A stretch of DNA of 5,411 nucleotides from an uncultured Candidatus Melainabacteria bacterium (GCA_937927525.1 CALBDR010000378.1:1-5411), one strand, 5' to 3'; counted from the first letter of the stretch, positions 1 to 5,411 are shown. A program made the numbers and translations. Notes: generated from the sequence alone by a model not told the origin.

Positions 1-549
1 GTTTTGTTCATCATATCCTTCTTCTCGGCGAACGTCATATGGTGATAATGGAATTACATTAACAATACCTATTTCATCTTCAATATCTAAATTTAAAAAG
101 AAGTCGCCATATTTACATGCATTACGAATCCATGGCCATAAATTATATTCAATGTTTAATATATCGTAGAATAGGTTATAAAGAACACTCTGAACGTTGC
201 TGTCTGTAGACTTGACTGTAATTACTTCACCATATTCGTTCTTTATTGTAGCTTCATCAGCAAGTATATCCAAAGCAGAAGCAATTATAGGATCAGTGTC
301 CATAGCTTCATAATCTGAATATAGTTGAACCCTTAATGTTTGATAATTAACATTAGGATTAAATATATTTTGATCGTTTTTTACGTGTAATTTAGTAAAC
401 CTGTCAACCAAGGCGTTGGTTTGATACCTACCTGTAGTTTGAACTTTGTTTATATCAACTACTTTTAATTTTTTGCCACCAATATTTCTAACTACGACAT
501 CAGTAGAAAATAATTTGGATAGTCTATCAAAAAGTGGATTTTTTGCCAT
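1..549 (-). CDS. Portal vertex protein, T4 gp20-like (N-terminal 183 residues, cut by left window edge)
   Basis: Portal proteins form the dodecameric ring at one vertex of the prohead through which the terminase pumps DNA and to which the neck later binds. I translated this frame by hand: it starts at ATG 549-547 and runs open for 183 codons to base 1, so the C-terminal part lies outside the window. The call rests on resemblance to T4-type gp20: an N-terminus MAKNPLFDRLSKLF, then DTDPIIASALDILADEATIK (residues 84-103), LFYDILNIEYNLWPWIRNACK (about 126-146) followed by YGDFFL, and IPLSPYDVRREEGYD (166-180), all matching conserved gp20 stretches as I remember them. The start follows the terminase stop by 16 bases, and the leader (TTTTAATAAATA before ATG) has no Shine-Dalgarno sequence. 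Its position directly after the terminase supports the call. The gp20 family is quite sure; nothing can be said about the missing C-terminal part. Confidence 0.9.
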   Translation of the reverse strand, partial: MAKNPLFDRLSKLFSTDVVVRNIGGKKLKVVDINKVQTTGRYQTNALVDRFTKLHVKNDQNIFNPNVNYQTLRVQLYSDYEAMDTDPIIASALDILADEATIKNEYGEVITVKSTDSNVQSVLYNLFYDILNIEYNLWPWIRNACKYGDFFLNLDIEDEIGIVNVIPLSPYDVRREEGYDEQN

Positions 550-565
550 TATTTATTAAAATTTT
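550..565 (-). promoter_or_regulatory. Terminase-portal gap with possible late-promoter-like TATAAAA
   Basis: This AT-only gap separates the terminase stop from the portal start. Reading on the minus strand, the motif TATAAAA (570-564) overlaps the terminase TAA stop and lies 14 bases before the portal ATG. T4-like late promoters have a single -10 element close to TATAAATA and no -35 box, so this could be a diverged version. In DNA this AT-rich such a motif also arises by chance, so support is weak. There is no hairpin. Confidence 0.25.
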
Positions 566-2143
566 TTATAGTAACCATGTTATGTCTTCTTCAGCATCTC
601 CGTACCTTACCTTAAATTGATCATATATGCTTGAATTCTTATTGACATATACTCCTCCTTGTCTGCTGTTTAATGAAGCAAATGAATCGAGTTGAGCTCT
701 AGCTAAGTCTTTTCCTTGTTCTATCATTTGAAGAGCTGTATCACGTACAAATAATCCTATAGCAAAAGACATTACTAAATCATCGTTATATCCTTCTGAT
801 GCTTGAGGTTTACCGTTTTTCCAAATAAAAGTACGCATTTCTTCTAACAATCTTTTAGACTTAATTACCGCGCTTCTTTCTCTAGTGTATTCTTTCATCT
901 TTGCAACAAGCAAAGGTCTAGTTTTAGTAGATGTTGTAAAGCCTGGTACCAGTTTTTCTTTCTCGTACTTTCTTAAATAAGATTCTACTGTTTCGTTTTG
1001 AGATGTTGAAGAATAGAAAAGATTTCTATACTCTCTTTCCATTATTTGTTCAATTGTAGCCCATCCAACGTTTGCATTTTCTACTACCAGTAAAGCGTTA
1101 TTATACTCAGTAGCTATTCCTACTAGAAGGTTGCCGTAATCTTTTGGTGATAGTCTACCTCTATACTCTCCTACCTGTTCTACATTTTCTACATCTATAA
1201 TGTGAAAGGCTGAATAGTCTGTGGAATCTCCTCTTGCAACATCTGCTACAACTATGTATTGTCTAGAATAGTCGGGCTGGTCCCACAACCACAACGATCC
1301 TTCTATTCCTCTTCTTTCAACTGGATCTTCCATCATGAGCGTTTCATAATGCGTCATGTCCTCTGTTTCAAAAACAGTGTCTCCTGAAGACATGAAGTCG
1401 GCATCACACTCTTGAGCAGCCATCTTGGTTCCTAAGTCTGCATCTTGCTGATCTCTCCACTCTTGAGTTCTTTCAGGATGTACTTTCCAATCTAACCTTA
1501 TAGGTAAAAAGCTGTTTTCTTTTGTTTGAGCTTTTGACCAAGTTCTATGAAACCAGTTACCTATACCATTTGGAGTTGAAACAGCTATACACTGTCCTCC
1601 TGTTGCAAGTGTTTGTTGAGCTGCAGTAAAGGTTTCTTCAATGTTGTCTATAAAAGCTGCTTCATCAATTATAAGTAAAGATACTGCTTCAGAACGAGAT
1701 GCATCTGAATTTGATGATGCTGCTCTCATTCTTGAACCATTCTTTAAAACTATAGAAAGTTTGTTGTTTTCTTGGGTTGGTAGACGTAACCACTTAGGTA
1801 GTTGTTCGTACATAAATTGAGTTTTACGTACAAGGTTTCTAGCTGTTGTCTGAGTTGTAGCAAGAGCAAGAATGTTTTTATCTTTGTGAAAAATCATCAA
1901 CCAAAGTGAGTAAGCCGACACTAGTGTTGATATGCCTAACTGTCTTGATTTATTTGTTATGCAATACTTATTATCCTTAAATAACGATAAAACTTTTTCT
2001 TGAAAAGGATATAATTTAAAAAGTATTCTACCTCTATTTGGATGCTGAATATAGCAATACCTTTTCATAAAGTGTATAGGATCTTTTGCACACTTAATGT
2101 ATTCTTGAGCTATTACTTTTTTAATTTCTTCCTGTTTGCTCAT
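566..2143 (-). CDS. Large terminase subunit, T4 gp17-like packaging ATPase and nuclease
   Basis: This is the motor that translocates phage DNA into the prohead and cuts it; it works in the host cytoplasm docked on the portal. The 525 residues contain the full two-domain layout. ATPase domain: adenine-binding Q motif YPFQ (45-48); a deviant Walker A, KSRQLGIST (65-73), with lysine at the start of the loop and Ile where T4 gp17 has the usual lysine; Walker B LLIIDEAAF (156-164) with D160 and catalytic E161; coupling motif STPNG (189-193). RNase H-like nuclease domain: D301 in VVADVARGDSTDY, E355 in LLVVENANVG, and D454/D455 in GYNDDLVMS, the three acidic metal-binding positions of gp17. Length is a little below T4 gp17 (610). 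The start ATG lies one base after the stop of the preceding gene (TAA-T-ATG), without a Shine-Dalgarno sequence, which suggests coupled translation. The portal gene follows. The enzyme appears complete and active. Confidence 0.96.
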   Translation of the reverse strand: MSKQEEIKKVIAQEYIKCAKDPIHFMKRYCYIQHPNRGRILFKLYPFQEKVLSLFKDNKYCITNKSRQLGISTLVSAYSLWLMIFHKDKNILALATTQTTARNLVRKTQFMYEQLPKWLRLPTQENNKLSIVLKNGSRMRAASSNSDASRSEAVSLLIIDEAAFIDNIEETFTAAQQTLATGGQCIAVSTPNGIGNWFHRTWSKAQTKENSFLPIRLDWKVHPERTQEWRDQQDADLGTKMAAQECDADFMSSGDTVFETEDMTHYETLMMEDPVERRGIEGSLWLWDQPDYSRQYIVVADVARGDSTDYSAFHIIDVENVEQVGEYRGRLSPKDYGNLLVGIATEYNNALLVVENANVGWATIEQIMEREYRNLFYSSTSQNETVESYLRKYEKEKLVPGFTTSTKTRPLLVAKMKEYTRERSAVIKSKRLLEEMRTFIWKNGKPQASEGYNDDLVMSFAIGLFVRDTALQMIEQGKDLARAQLDSFASLNSRQGGVYVNKNSSIYDQFKVRYGDAEEDITWLL

Positions 2144-2147
2144 ATTA
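2141..2147 (-). promoter_or_regulatory. Stop-start junction TAA-T-ATG (348-residue gene to terminase)
   Basis: The preceding gene ends with TAA at 2147-2145 and the terminase ATG is at 2143-2141, one base apart. The upstream 30 bases hold no Shine-Dalgarno sequence, so ribosomes may restart after terminating. The same heptamer occurs at 4394-4388. Confidence 0.6.
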
Positions 2148-3191
2148 TGTTATATCAAATTCAATATCAGGTTCGGTTTCTGGTGTTTCAGGTTCCTCCA
2201 TACCTTCACCTTCTTCGCCTCCTTCTGGTGGTGGAAATTCTTCTCCTCCCATATCTGGTGCCATACCACCGCCTCCACCGCCTCCTGGAGGAGAGAATAA
2301 ATCGTCCTCAGGAGTAGGTTCCTGTTCAGCTTCCATGTCTGCTGTAGATTGTATTGGACCTGTTTTTAGGAGATCATTTATATAATTTTGTGCTCTTTGA
2401 TAATCGTCTACTTTACTTATATCTAACTTTTTACCAGGAGTGTTGACAAGAAATCCTTGTCCTGCCCATTCTAAGAAAAAATTAGTATTGTTTGATAAAA
2501 TTACTTTAAAGGTAGTAGGTTTGTAGGCAATATACTGAATGTCTCTAACGAATGTTGGATATTCAGGACCAAAGAAAGTAGCAAGTGCTTTTTTAGTTTG
2601 AGGGTACTTTGAAAGAATTTCTTTTCCGGCTGGTATAAGTATATCTGACCCTAGTCTTTCTATTAGAACTTCATAAAAAGCCTCTTCTAATAATTCTCGT
2701 ATAATACTTATTTTACTTTCTTTTAGAAAGTCTAAAGGGTTAATAGGCTCTTCCTCTCCCTCTTCAGGCTCTTCAAGTTCACTCTCATCATCAAAAGAAG
2801 AGTCCTCATCATTATTAGATGTTAAACTATTTTCAAAATGATCCTGCATATTGGACTGTATAAATGTAGAATTATATCTTGGTTCACCAGATGGTAAAAA
2901 TCCTATTTCTCCAAGCTCCACATTTTCCCCATCTTGGCCTGTTAAAATTAGTTCACCATCACTAATTTTGAAATTGTAGTCGACTTTTTTATCATTTTTA
3001 AAAGTAAGGGATACTGTAAAGTTTTCTTTTGTTCCTTCTACTTCACTTCCGTGTATATCCTCTCCAACTTTTCTTAGTGCTTGTATTAAAACGTCTTTTA
3101 TTTCTTCAACAAGTCTTGTTGGTGATTCTTTTAATATGCGTGCCTTTCTTTTTTCTCTTAAAAGTTGTGCAATAGGTGTATTTTTTCTCAT
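2145..3191 (-). CDS. Acidic two-domain protein of unknown function, upstream of terminase
   Basis: I do not recognise this 348-residue protein. An in-frame GTG at 3230 would add 13 residues, but I chose ATG 3191-3189 because it sits one base after the preceding TAA, like other junctions here. What is visible: a basic N-terminus (residues 1-22, many Lys/Arg); a first domain (about 25-97) with an amphipathic helix (27-42) and beta strands around FTVSLTF (58-64) and ELILTG (80-85); an acidic, probably disordered linker (about 122-150, mostly Glu/Asp/Ser); a second domain (about 155-280) with helix RELLEEAFYEVLIERL (165-180) and strands around TFKVIL (227-232); and a disordered tail (about 281-348) with seven glycines (303-309) and many Pro/Glu. 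The two domains may be diverged copies. No signal peptide or membrane segment is seen. Its place before the terminase suggests a head, packaging or virion role. It is too long, and differs too much, to be called the small terminase with confidence. Confidence 0.8.
   Translation of the reverse strand: MRKNTPIAQLLREKRKARILKESPTRLVEEIKDVLIQALRKVGEDIHGSEVEGTKENFTVSLTFKNDKKVDYNFKISDGELILTGQDGENVELGEIGFLPSGEPRYNSTFIQSNMQDHFENSLTSNNDEDSSFDDESELEEPEEGEEEPINPLDFLKESKISIIRELLEEAFYEVLIERLGSDILIPAGKEILSKYPQTKKALATFFGPEYPTFVRDIQYIAYKPTTFKVILSNNTNFFLEWAGQGFLVNTPGKKLDISKVDDYQRAQNYINDLLKTGPIQSTADMEAEQEPTPEDDLFSPPGGGGGGGMAPDMGGEEFPPPEGGEEGEGMEEPETPETEPDIEFDIT
2268..2285. repeat. Two tandem 9-bp units encoding a poly-glycine tract
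   Basis: The 9-base unit accgcctcc occurs twice in a row on the plus strand and reads as glycine codons on the minus strand. With the adjacent codon it makes seven consecutive glycines (303-309) of the 348-residue protein. The patch is much more GC-rich than its surroundings. Tandem units like this can change copy number by replication slippage, here in frame, so the glycine count may vary between relatives. Confidence 0.6.
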
Positions 3192-3195
3192 TTTA
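3189..3195 (-). promoter_or_regulatory. Stop-start junction TAA-A-ATG that decides the start of the 348-residue gene
   Basis: The membrane-protein gene ends with TAA at 3195-3193 and ATG follows at 3191-3189. This spacing equals that of the terminase junction and favours this ATG over the GTG 39 bases upstream, which would overlap the previous gene. No Shine-Dalgarno sequence is present before either candidate. Confidence 0.6.
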
Positions 3196-3561
3196 CTGTT
3201 GATTAGATAAAAGAATGTTAAAAAATTCACTTGAAAGAATTCCTGCTAGTACGGTGAATATAATCCAAAGTGCCTTATTTACTGCTGACTTCCATTGTAC
3301 TAGCTCTTCGACTTGTGCTATCTTTTTATCAATAGTTGGTCTTCTATCGAGCTCTTGATTCATAAATTCAGTATTTTTGTTTGTTTTTACTATTAATCCA
3401 TCCTCAGGATTTAATAAAACTACTTTCAATTCTGATATATCTTTCTTCATTGCTCTTACGTCCTTAATTAAGGAACTTAATTCCCCATTAGGCATTTCAG
3501 ACTTAAGAGATAGAAGTTCAGAATAAACCAGGTCTAAAACATCTTTTTGGTTTTGATTCAT
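3193..3561 (-). CDS. Small coiled-coil protein with one C-terminal membrane segment
   Basis: This 122-residue protein has a mostly helical, charged N-terminal part (about 1-50) with heptad-like spacing of Leu/Val/Ile, the stretch NPEDGLIVKTNKNT (51-64), a second likely coiled coil (about 65-95), and a hydrophobic segment from ALWIIFTVLAGILSSEFFNILL (97-118) just before the end. This is the architecture of phage-encoded XhlA/holin-like membrane proteins, where a cytoplasmic coiled coil is anchored by a C-terminal helix. It could therefore take part in lysis or in anchoring something at the inner membrane. The resemblance is to architecture, not to a diagnostic motif, and no endolysin gene is next to it in this window. 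The ATG start follows a 43-base gap, the longest here, so this gene may begin its own transcript. Confidence in the coding call is high and in the function low. Confidence 0.82.
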   Translation of the reverse strand: MNQNQKDVLDLVYSELLSLKSEMPNGELSSLIKDVRAMKKDISELKVVLLNPEDGLIVKTNKNTEFMNQELDRRPTIDKKIAQVEELVQWKSAVNKALWIIFTVLAGILSSEFFNILLSNQQ

Positions 3562-3604
3562 AGGTCAATTAAATAAGTAGGGTTTTATAATAAATAGACT
3601 AATT
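3562..3604 (-). promoter_or_regulatory. 43-base gap, possible promoter for the membrane-protein/terminase genes
   Basis: This is the longest non-coding stretch between genes in the window. On the minus strand it contains TATAAAA at 3589-3583, 21 bases before the ATG at 3561, and a second TATAAAA at 3609-3603 overlapping the stop of the zinc-ribbon gene. Both resemble the -10 element of T4-type late promoters (TATAAATA) but are not exact. No Bacteroidota-type promoter (TAnnTTTG with an upstream TTG) and no stem-loop with a U-run was found by eye. Confidence 0.3.
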
Positions 3605-4180
3605 TTATAAAGAAGTGTTGATATGTTTTAAAAACTTATTTAACTCTTCCAACTTGTTGTTTTTTAATTTACCACTACTTTTCCAACTCTCAATGTCTCC
3701 CTGTTCAGTAACAAATGTACCATTATCCTGTTCAGATAGTAAGTCTTGTACTACTCTTTCTAAATCTTCAGCAAATGCTCTTATATTACCTTCTATAATA
3801 GCTTTTTCGTATTCTTTATATAAACCTTTATCTTTTAATTCTCTTTCAAATTCTAAAACACAATTAAAACAAAATTTATGAATTTTATACATTTTTTTAT
3901 GTATATTAGCAGACATACTACTTCCACACTTAGGACAACAGATAGGCATTTTGGCTACTTCTCTGAGGGAATCAAGCTTATTTATAGATTGTCTTAAGCC
4001 ATCCTTTATTGTCCACTGTTTTCCATCCTCTACCCATATGTCCCCCTCTTTATATGTTTCCGTTTTTTTACCATAACCAACTCCTTTAACGGTTTTTGCG
4101 GTGTAGTCTTTCTTAACTATATTTCTTATCCTTTGTAAATCAGAAGAAGAAAACTCTTTTTTTAGTAAGGATTCAGACAT
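3605..4180 (-). CDS. Conserved-looking phage zinc-ribbon protein, function unknown
   Basis: The 191-residue product has two cysteine pairs, CPKC (82-85) and CFNC (104-107), 18 residues apart, the spacing of a four-cysteine zinc ribbon; an extra Cys81 and His101 lie beside them. Before the ribbon comes KEGDIWVEDGKQWTIKDGLRQ (44-64), and after it a Glu/Lys-rich helical region (about 108-150) and FVTEQGDIESW (156-166). I recall an unnamed family of marine T4-like phage proteins with the same order of elements (KEGDxWxxxGKxWTIKxG, CPxC, KMYxIHKxCFxC, FVTExGDxExW); this is memory, not a search result. The ribbon may bind nucleic acid or only stabilise the fold; no catalytic motif is visible. The ATG lies three bases after the previous stop, so translation is probably coupled. 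No signal peptide or membrane segment is apparent, so a cytoplasmic or virion protein is expected. Confidence 0.85.
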   Translation of the reverse strand: MSESLLKKEFSSSDLQRIRNIVKKDYTAKTVKGVGYGKKTETYKEGDIWVEDGKQWTIKDGLRQSINKLDSLREVAKMPICCPKCGSSMSANIHKKMYKIHKFCFNCVLEFERELKDKGLYKEYEKAIIEGNIRAFAEDLERVVQDLLSEQDNGTFVTEQGDIESWKSSGKLKNNKLEELNKFLKHINTSL

Positions 4181-4186
4181 AAATTA
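4178..4186 (-). promoter_or_regulatory. Stop-start junction TAA-TTT-ATG (68-residue gene to zinc-ribbon gene)
   Basis: TAA at 4186-4184 is followed by ATG at 4180-4178 after three bases. The preceding sequence (AAAGCCAAAAAATGT) has no Shine-Dalgarno match, again consistent with re-initiation or an A-rich start signal. Confidence 0.5.
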
Positions 4187-4390
4187 ACATTTTTTGGCTT
4201 TAATTTTAACACTGAGATGTGTTCTTAGTACGTGAAATTGTTTTAAAGTTACTCTCATTCTATGTCTCTCAGCATCGTCTAAAATATCGTTAATTAACTC
4301 CCTCATTTGAGGACTCATAACGTTAATTCTAACTAAATCACGTAAGTATCTGATATCGTCTAATAAACAAATATTTCTTATTGCACCCAT
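4184..4390 (-). CDS. Small hypothetical protein, 68 residues
   Basis: The frame is open from an ATG at 4453, which would give 89 residues and overlap the phosphoesterase gene by 62 bases. I chose the internal ATG at 4390-4388 because it lies one base after the preceding TAA, the same TAATATG arrangement as at the terminase start. The resulting 68 residues begin MGAIRNICLLDDIRYLRDL and read as all-helical: a likely helix at about 10-20, another at PQMRELINDILDDAERHRM (28-46), and a basic C-terminus ending KIKAKKC. It has no membrane segment. The helix plus basic tail could suit a small nucleic-acid-binding or oligomeric protein, but I recognise no family and assign no function. Confidence 0.7.
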   Translation of the reverse strand: MGAIRNICLLDDIRYLRDLVRINVMSPQMRELINDILDDAERHRMRVTLKQFHVLRTHLSVKIKAKKC

Positions 4391-4394
4391 ATTA
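4388..4394 (-). promoter_or_regulatory. Stop-start junction TAA-T-ATG that decides the start of the 68-residue gene
   Basis: The phosphoesterase gene ends with TAA at 4394-4392 and an ATG follows at 4390-4388. The sequence is identical to the terminase junction (TAATATG). It supports the shorter form of the downstream gene over the form starting 63 bases upstream. Confidence 0.6.
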
Positions 4395-5411
4395 TCTGTA
4401 GTTACTAAGTTTTGCTGTAAAGTAGTAGTTTGAACATAAACCAAGTTCAGCATCCCACACTAAAGCTTCTCCACTTTTTCTAGCACCAACGTATCCTTTT
4501 TTATGATGCCAGGCATCCGTAGCTGATAAAGAAGACATGTGTCTTACAACAGTCCCTTGTACTTCTGTAGTGGGTAAAAAGGCTCTGCTAGATGTTCTGT
4601 GTAGGTGCCCTAAGTGAAATTCTCTATAATAGGTAGAACCCCACCAATCTGATGCTTCTTGTGACATTATACCAGGTAAGTCGGTAATTTTTTCTTCATT
4701 ACCATGAGTTAAACCAATTAGCACTTGTCCAAATCTATAGTACTTTCTAGGAGAAGGACTGTTATCTATGGTTACATTTTCATCATTATGAAACCAGCAT
4801 TCCAAAGAGTCTCCAACATAAAATGCTCTCTCTGTATCGTGGTTACCAGGAATTACAAGTACGTCTACAGGAGCTACTTCTGATAATTTTTGAATAGAGC
4901 TTACTAATAACTCTCTTCCTGTTTTATATATCTTTTGCCATCTCGTATCATCCTCTTGCGGAGTGCCCTTTGTGGTTTTGCTATAAGGATGAGCAGAATC
5001 AGAATTAAAAAAATCATTTCCTATTGGAAATAGAATTCTTTCTATATTTTCTTCTTTTGCTTTTTCAATAAAAAATTCTATAGCATCTAAAAATAATTCA
5101 CATGCTATCTCCATATTGTAGTTTTGACCTGTTTCTTCTGACCAAGCAACTTTACCTAGGTGTAGGTCAAAGAGATTTACCTCAAGTAGTTTTCCTGAAT
5201 CTTTGCTTTTCTTATTGTATCTTCTTTTAGGAACAACAGGAGAATTCTTTTTTAAGTCCTCCATAAGTTCGTCCCTAAATTTGGATAGCTTTATAATTTC
5301 TTTTTTGCTTTCCAGCCAAACTTTAACTTGAAAATTAGGAATAGTTTTAGGTTTTTTATCTGGTCCTTTGATTGTTGTTTCCCAGGTATTTACAACCTTT
5401 TTTACTATTTG
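4392..5411 (-). CDS. Calcineurin-like metallophosphoesterase (5' end beyond right window edge)
   Basis: Members of this superfamily use two metal ions to hydrolyse phosphoester bonds; SbcD/Mre11 nucleases and phosphatases both belong. Numbering from the in-frame ATG at 5264, the metal-site motifs appear in order: DLHLGK (33-38), IGNDFFNSD (81-89, a GND version of the usual GD), GNHD (140-143), THGNE (186-190) and GHLH (219-222). All expected metal ligands are present, so the enzyme looks active. The DxHLGK form recalls SbcD, but a DNA substrate is only a guess. I translated the bases upstream of 5264: the frame stays open for 49 more codons to the window edge, and the stretch contains WETTIKGPDKKPK and FQVKVWLESKKE, which looks like protein. 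The gene therefore probably starts outside the window; 339 residues are visible. A start at 5264 is possible, since AGGGA lies seven bases before it, but no other gene here uses such a signal. Confidence 0.92.
   Translation of the reverse strand, partial: QIVKKVVNTWETTIKGPDKKPKTIPNFQVKVWLESKKEIIKLSKFRDELMEDLKKNSPVVPKRRYNKKSKDSGKLLEVNLFDLHLGKVAWSEETGQNYNMEIACELFLDAIEFFIEKAKEENIERILFPIGNDFFNSDSAHPYSKTTKGTPQEDDTRWQKIYKTGRELLVSSIQKLSEVAPVDVLVIPGNHDTERAFYVGDSLECWFHNDENVTIDNSPSPRKYYRFGQVLIGLTHGNEEKITDLPGIMSQEASDWWGSTYYREFHLGHLHRTSSRAFLPTTEVQGTVVRHMSSLSATDAWHHKKGYVGARKSGEALVWDAELGLCSNYYFTAKLSNYR

Noticed and set aside
2262..2276. GGAGG seven bases before an in-frame ATG inside the 348-residue gene (minus strand), a possible internal start for a 39-residue tail fragment
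   Set aside because: The GGAGG is just glycine codons of the poly-Gly tract, and no real gene start here uses a Shine-Dalgarno sequence.
2281..2291. Short inverted repeat CCTCC-T-GGAGG
   Set aside because: Five-base arms with a one-base loop cannot form a normal hairpin, there is no U-run, and it lies within coding sequence.
2042..2317. Open frame on the plus strand, 91 codons
   Set aside because: It lies antisense to the ends of the terminase and the 348-residue gene; its composition (Leu/Phe/Tyr/Pro runs) is what the reverse of those codons gives, and no gene in the window is on the plus strand.
3192..3230. 13-residue N-terminal extension of the 348-residue protein from GTG
   Set aside because: It overlaps the previous gene, uses the only GTG start in the window, and its hydrophobic reading is a by-product of the overlap; the ATG after TAA-A fits the neighbouring junctions better.
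3615..3881. Open frame on the plus strand, 88 codons
   Set aside because: Entirely antisense to the zinc-ribbon gene, rich in Ser/Leu/Asn from the complement of Lys/Glu codons; no motif or start signal.
3979..3986. Exact T4 late-promoter -10 sequence TATAAATA on the minus strand
   Set aside because: It is inside the zinc-ribbon gene, about 420 bases before the next gene start. A single hit in AT-rich coding DNA is expected by chance.

Overview
The window looks like a piece of the head and DNA-packaging region of a tailed phage with T4-like (myovirus) packaging proteins, or a prophage or metagenomic fragment of one. The case rests on two genes. One is a large terminase with intact ATPase and nuclease motifs (566-2143). 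The other is the N-terminal third of a gp20-type portal protein (1-549). All seven genes are on the minus strand, so transcription runs from right to left. The DNA is AT-rich by eye, coding density is nearly complete, and all six visible stop codons are TAA. None of the six visible gene starts has a convincing Shine-Dalgarno sequence. That is typical of Bacteroidota and their phages, so a flavobacterial or other Bacteroidota host is a reasonable inference, but it is not proven.

Layout in transcription order: (1) a calcineurin-like metallophosphoesterase, open at the right edge (4392-5411); (2) a 68-residue hypothetical protein (4184-4390); (3) a 191-residue zinc-ribbon protein that seems related to a conserved hypothetical family of marine T4-like phages (3605-4180); (4) a 122-residue coiled-coil protein with one C-terminal membrane segment (3193-3561); (5) a 348-residue acidic protein with two folded-looking domains, a charged linker and a Gly/Pro/Glu-rich tail (2145-3191); (6) the large terminase (566-2143); (7) the portal protein, cut by the left edge (1-549).

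Four of the six junctions have a TAA stop followed by ATG after only 1-3 bases. This points to one polycistronic unit with coupled translation, and it sets the starts of two genes for which longer reading frames exist. The only gaps of any size, 43 bases (3562-3604) and 16 bases (550-565), both carry or border a TATAAAA motif that might be a late-promoter element. No tRNA, CRISPR array, mobile element or convincing terminator was seen, and no stretch of 300 bases lacks a gene.

The terminase and portal would act together: the portal is the DNA entry ring of the prohead and the terminase docks on it to pump and cut DNA. The roles of the five upstream genes are not established by the sequence. 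I see no clearly novel defence or mobile system. The points most worth a second look are the unannotated proteins before the terminase, the terminase-portal adjacency (T4 has sheath and tube genes between them), and the lack of a recognisable small terminase.
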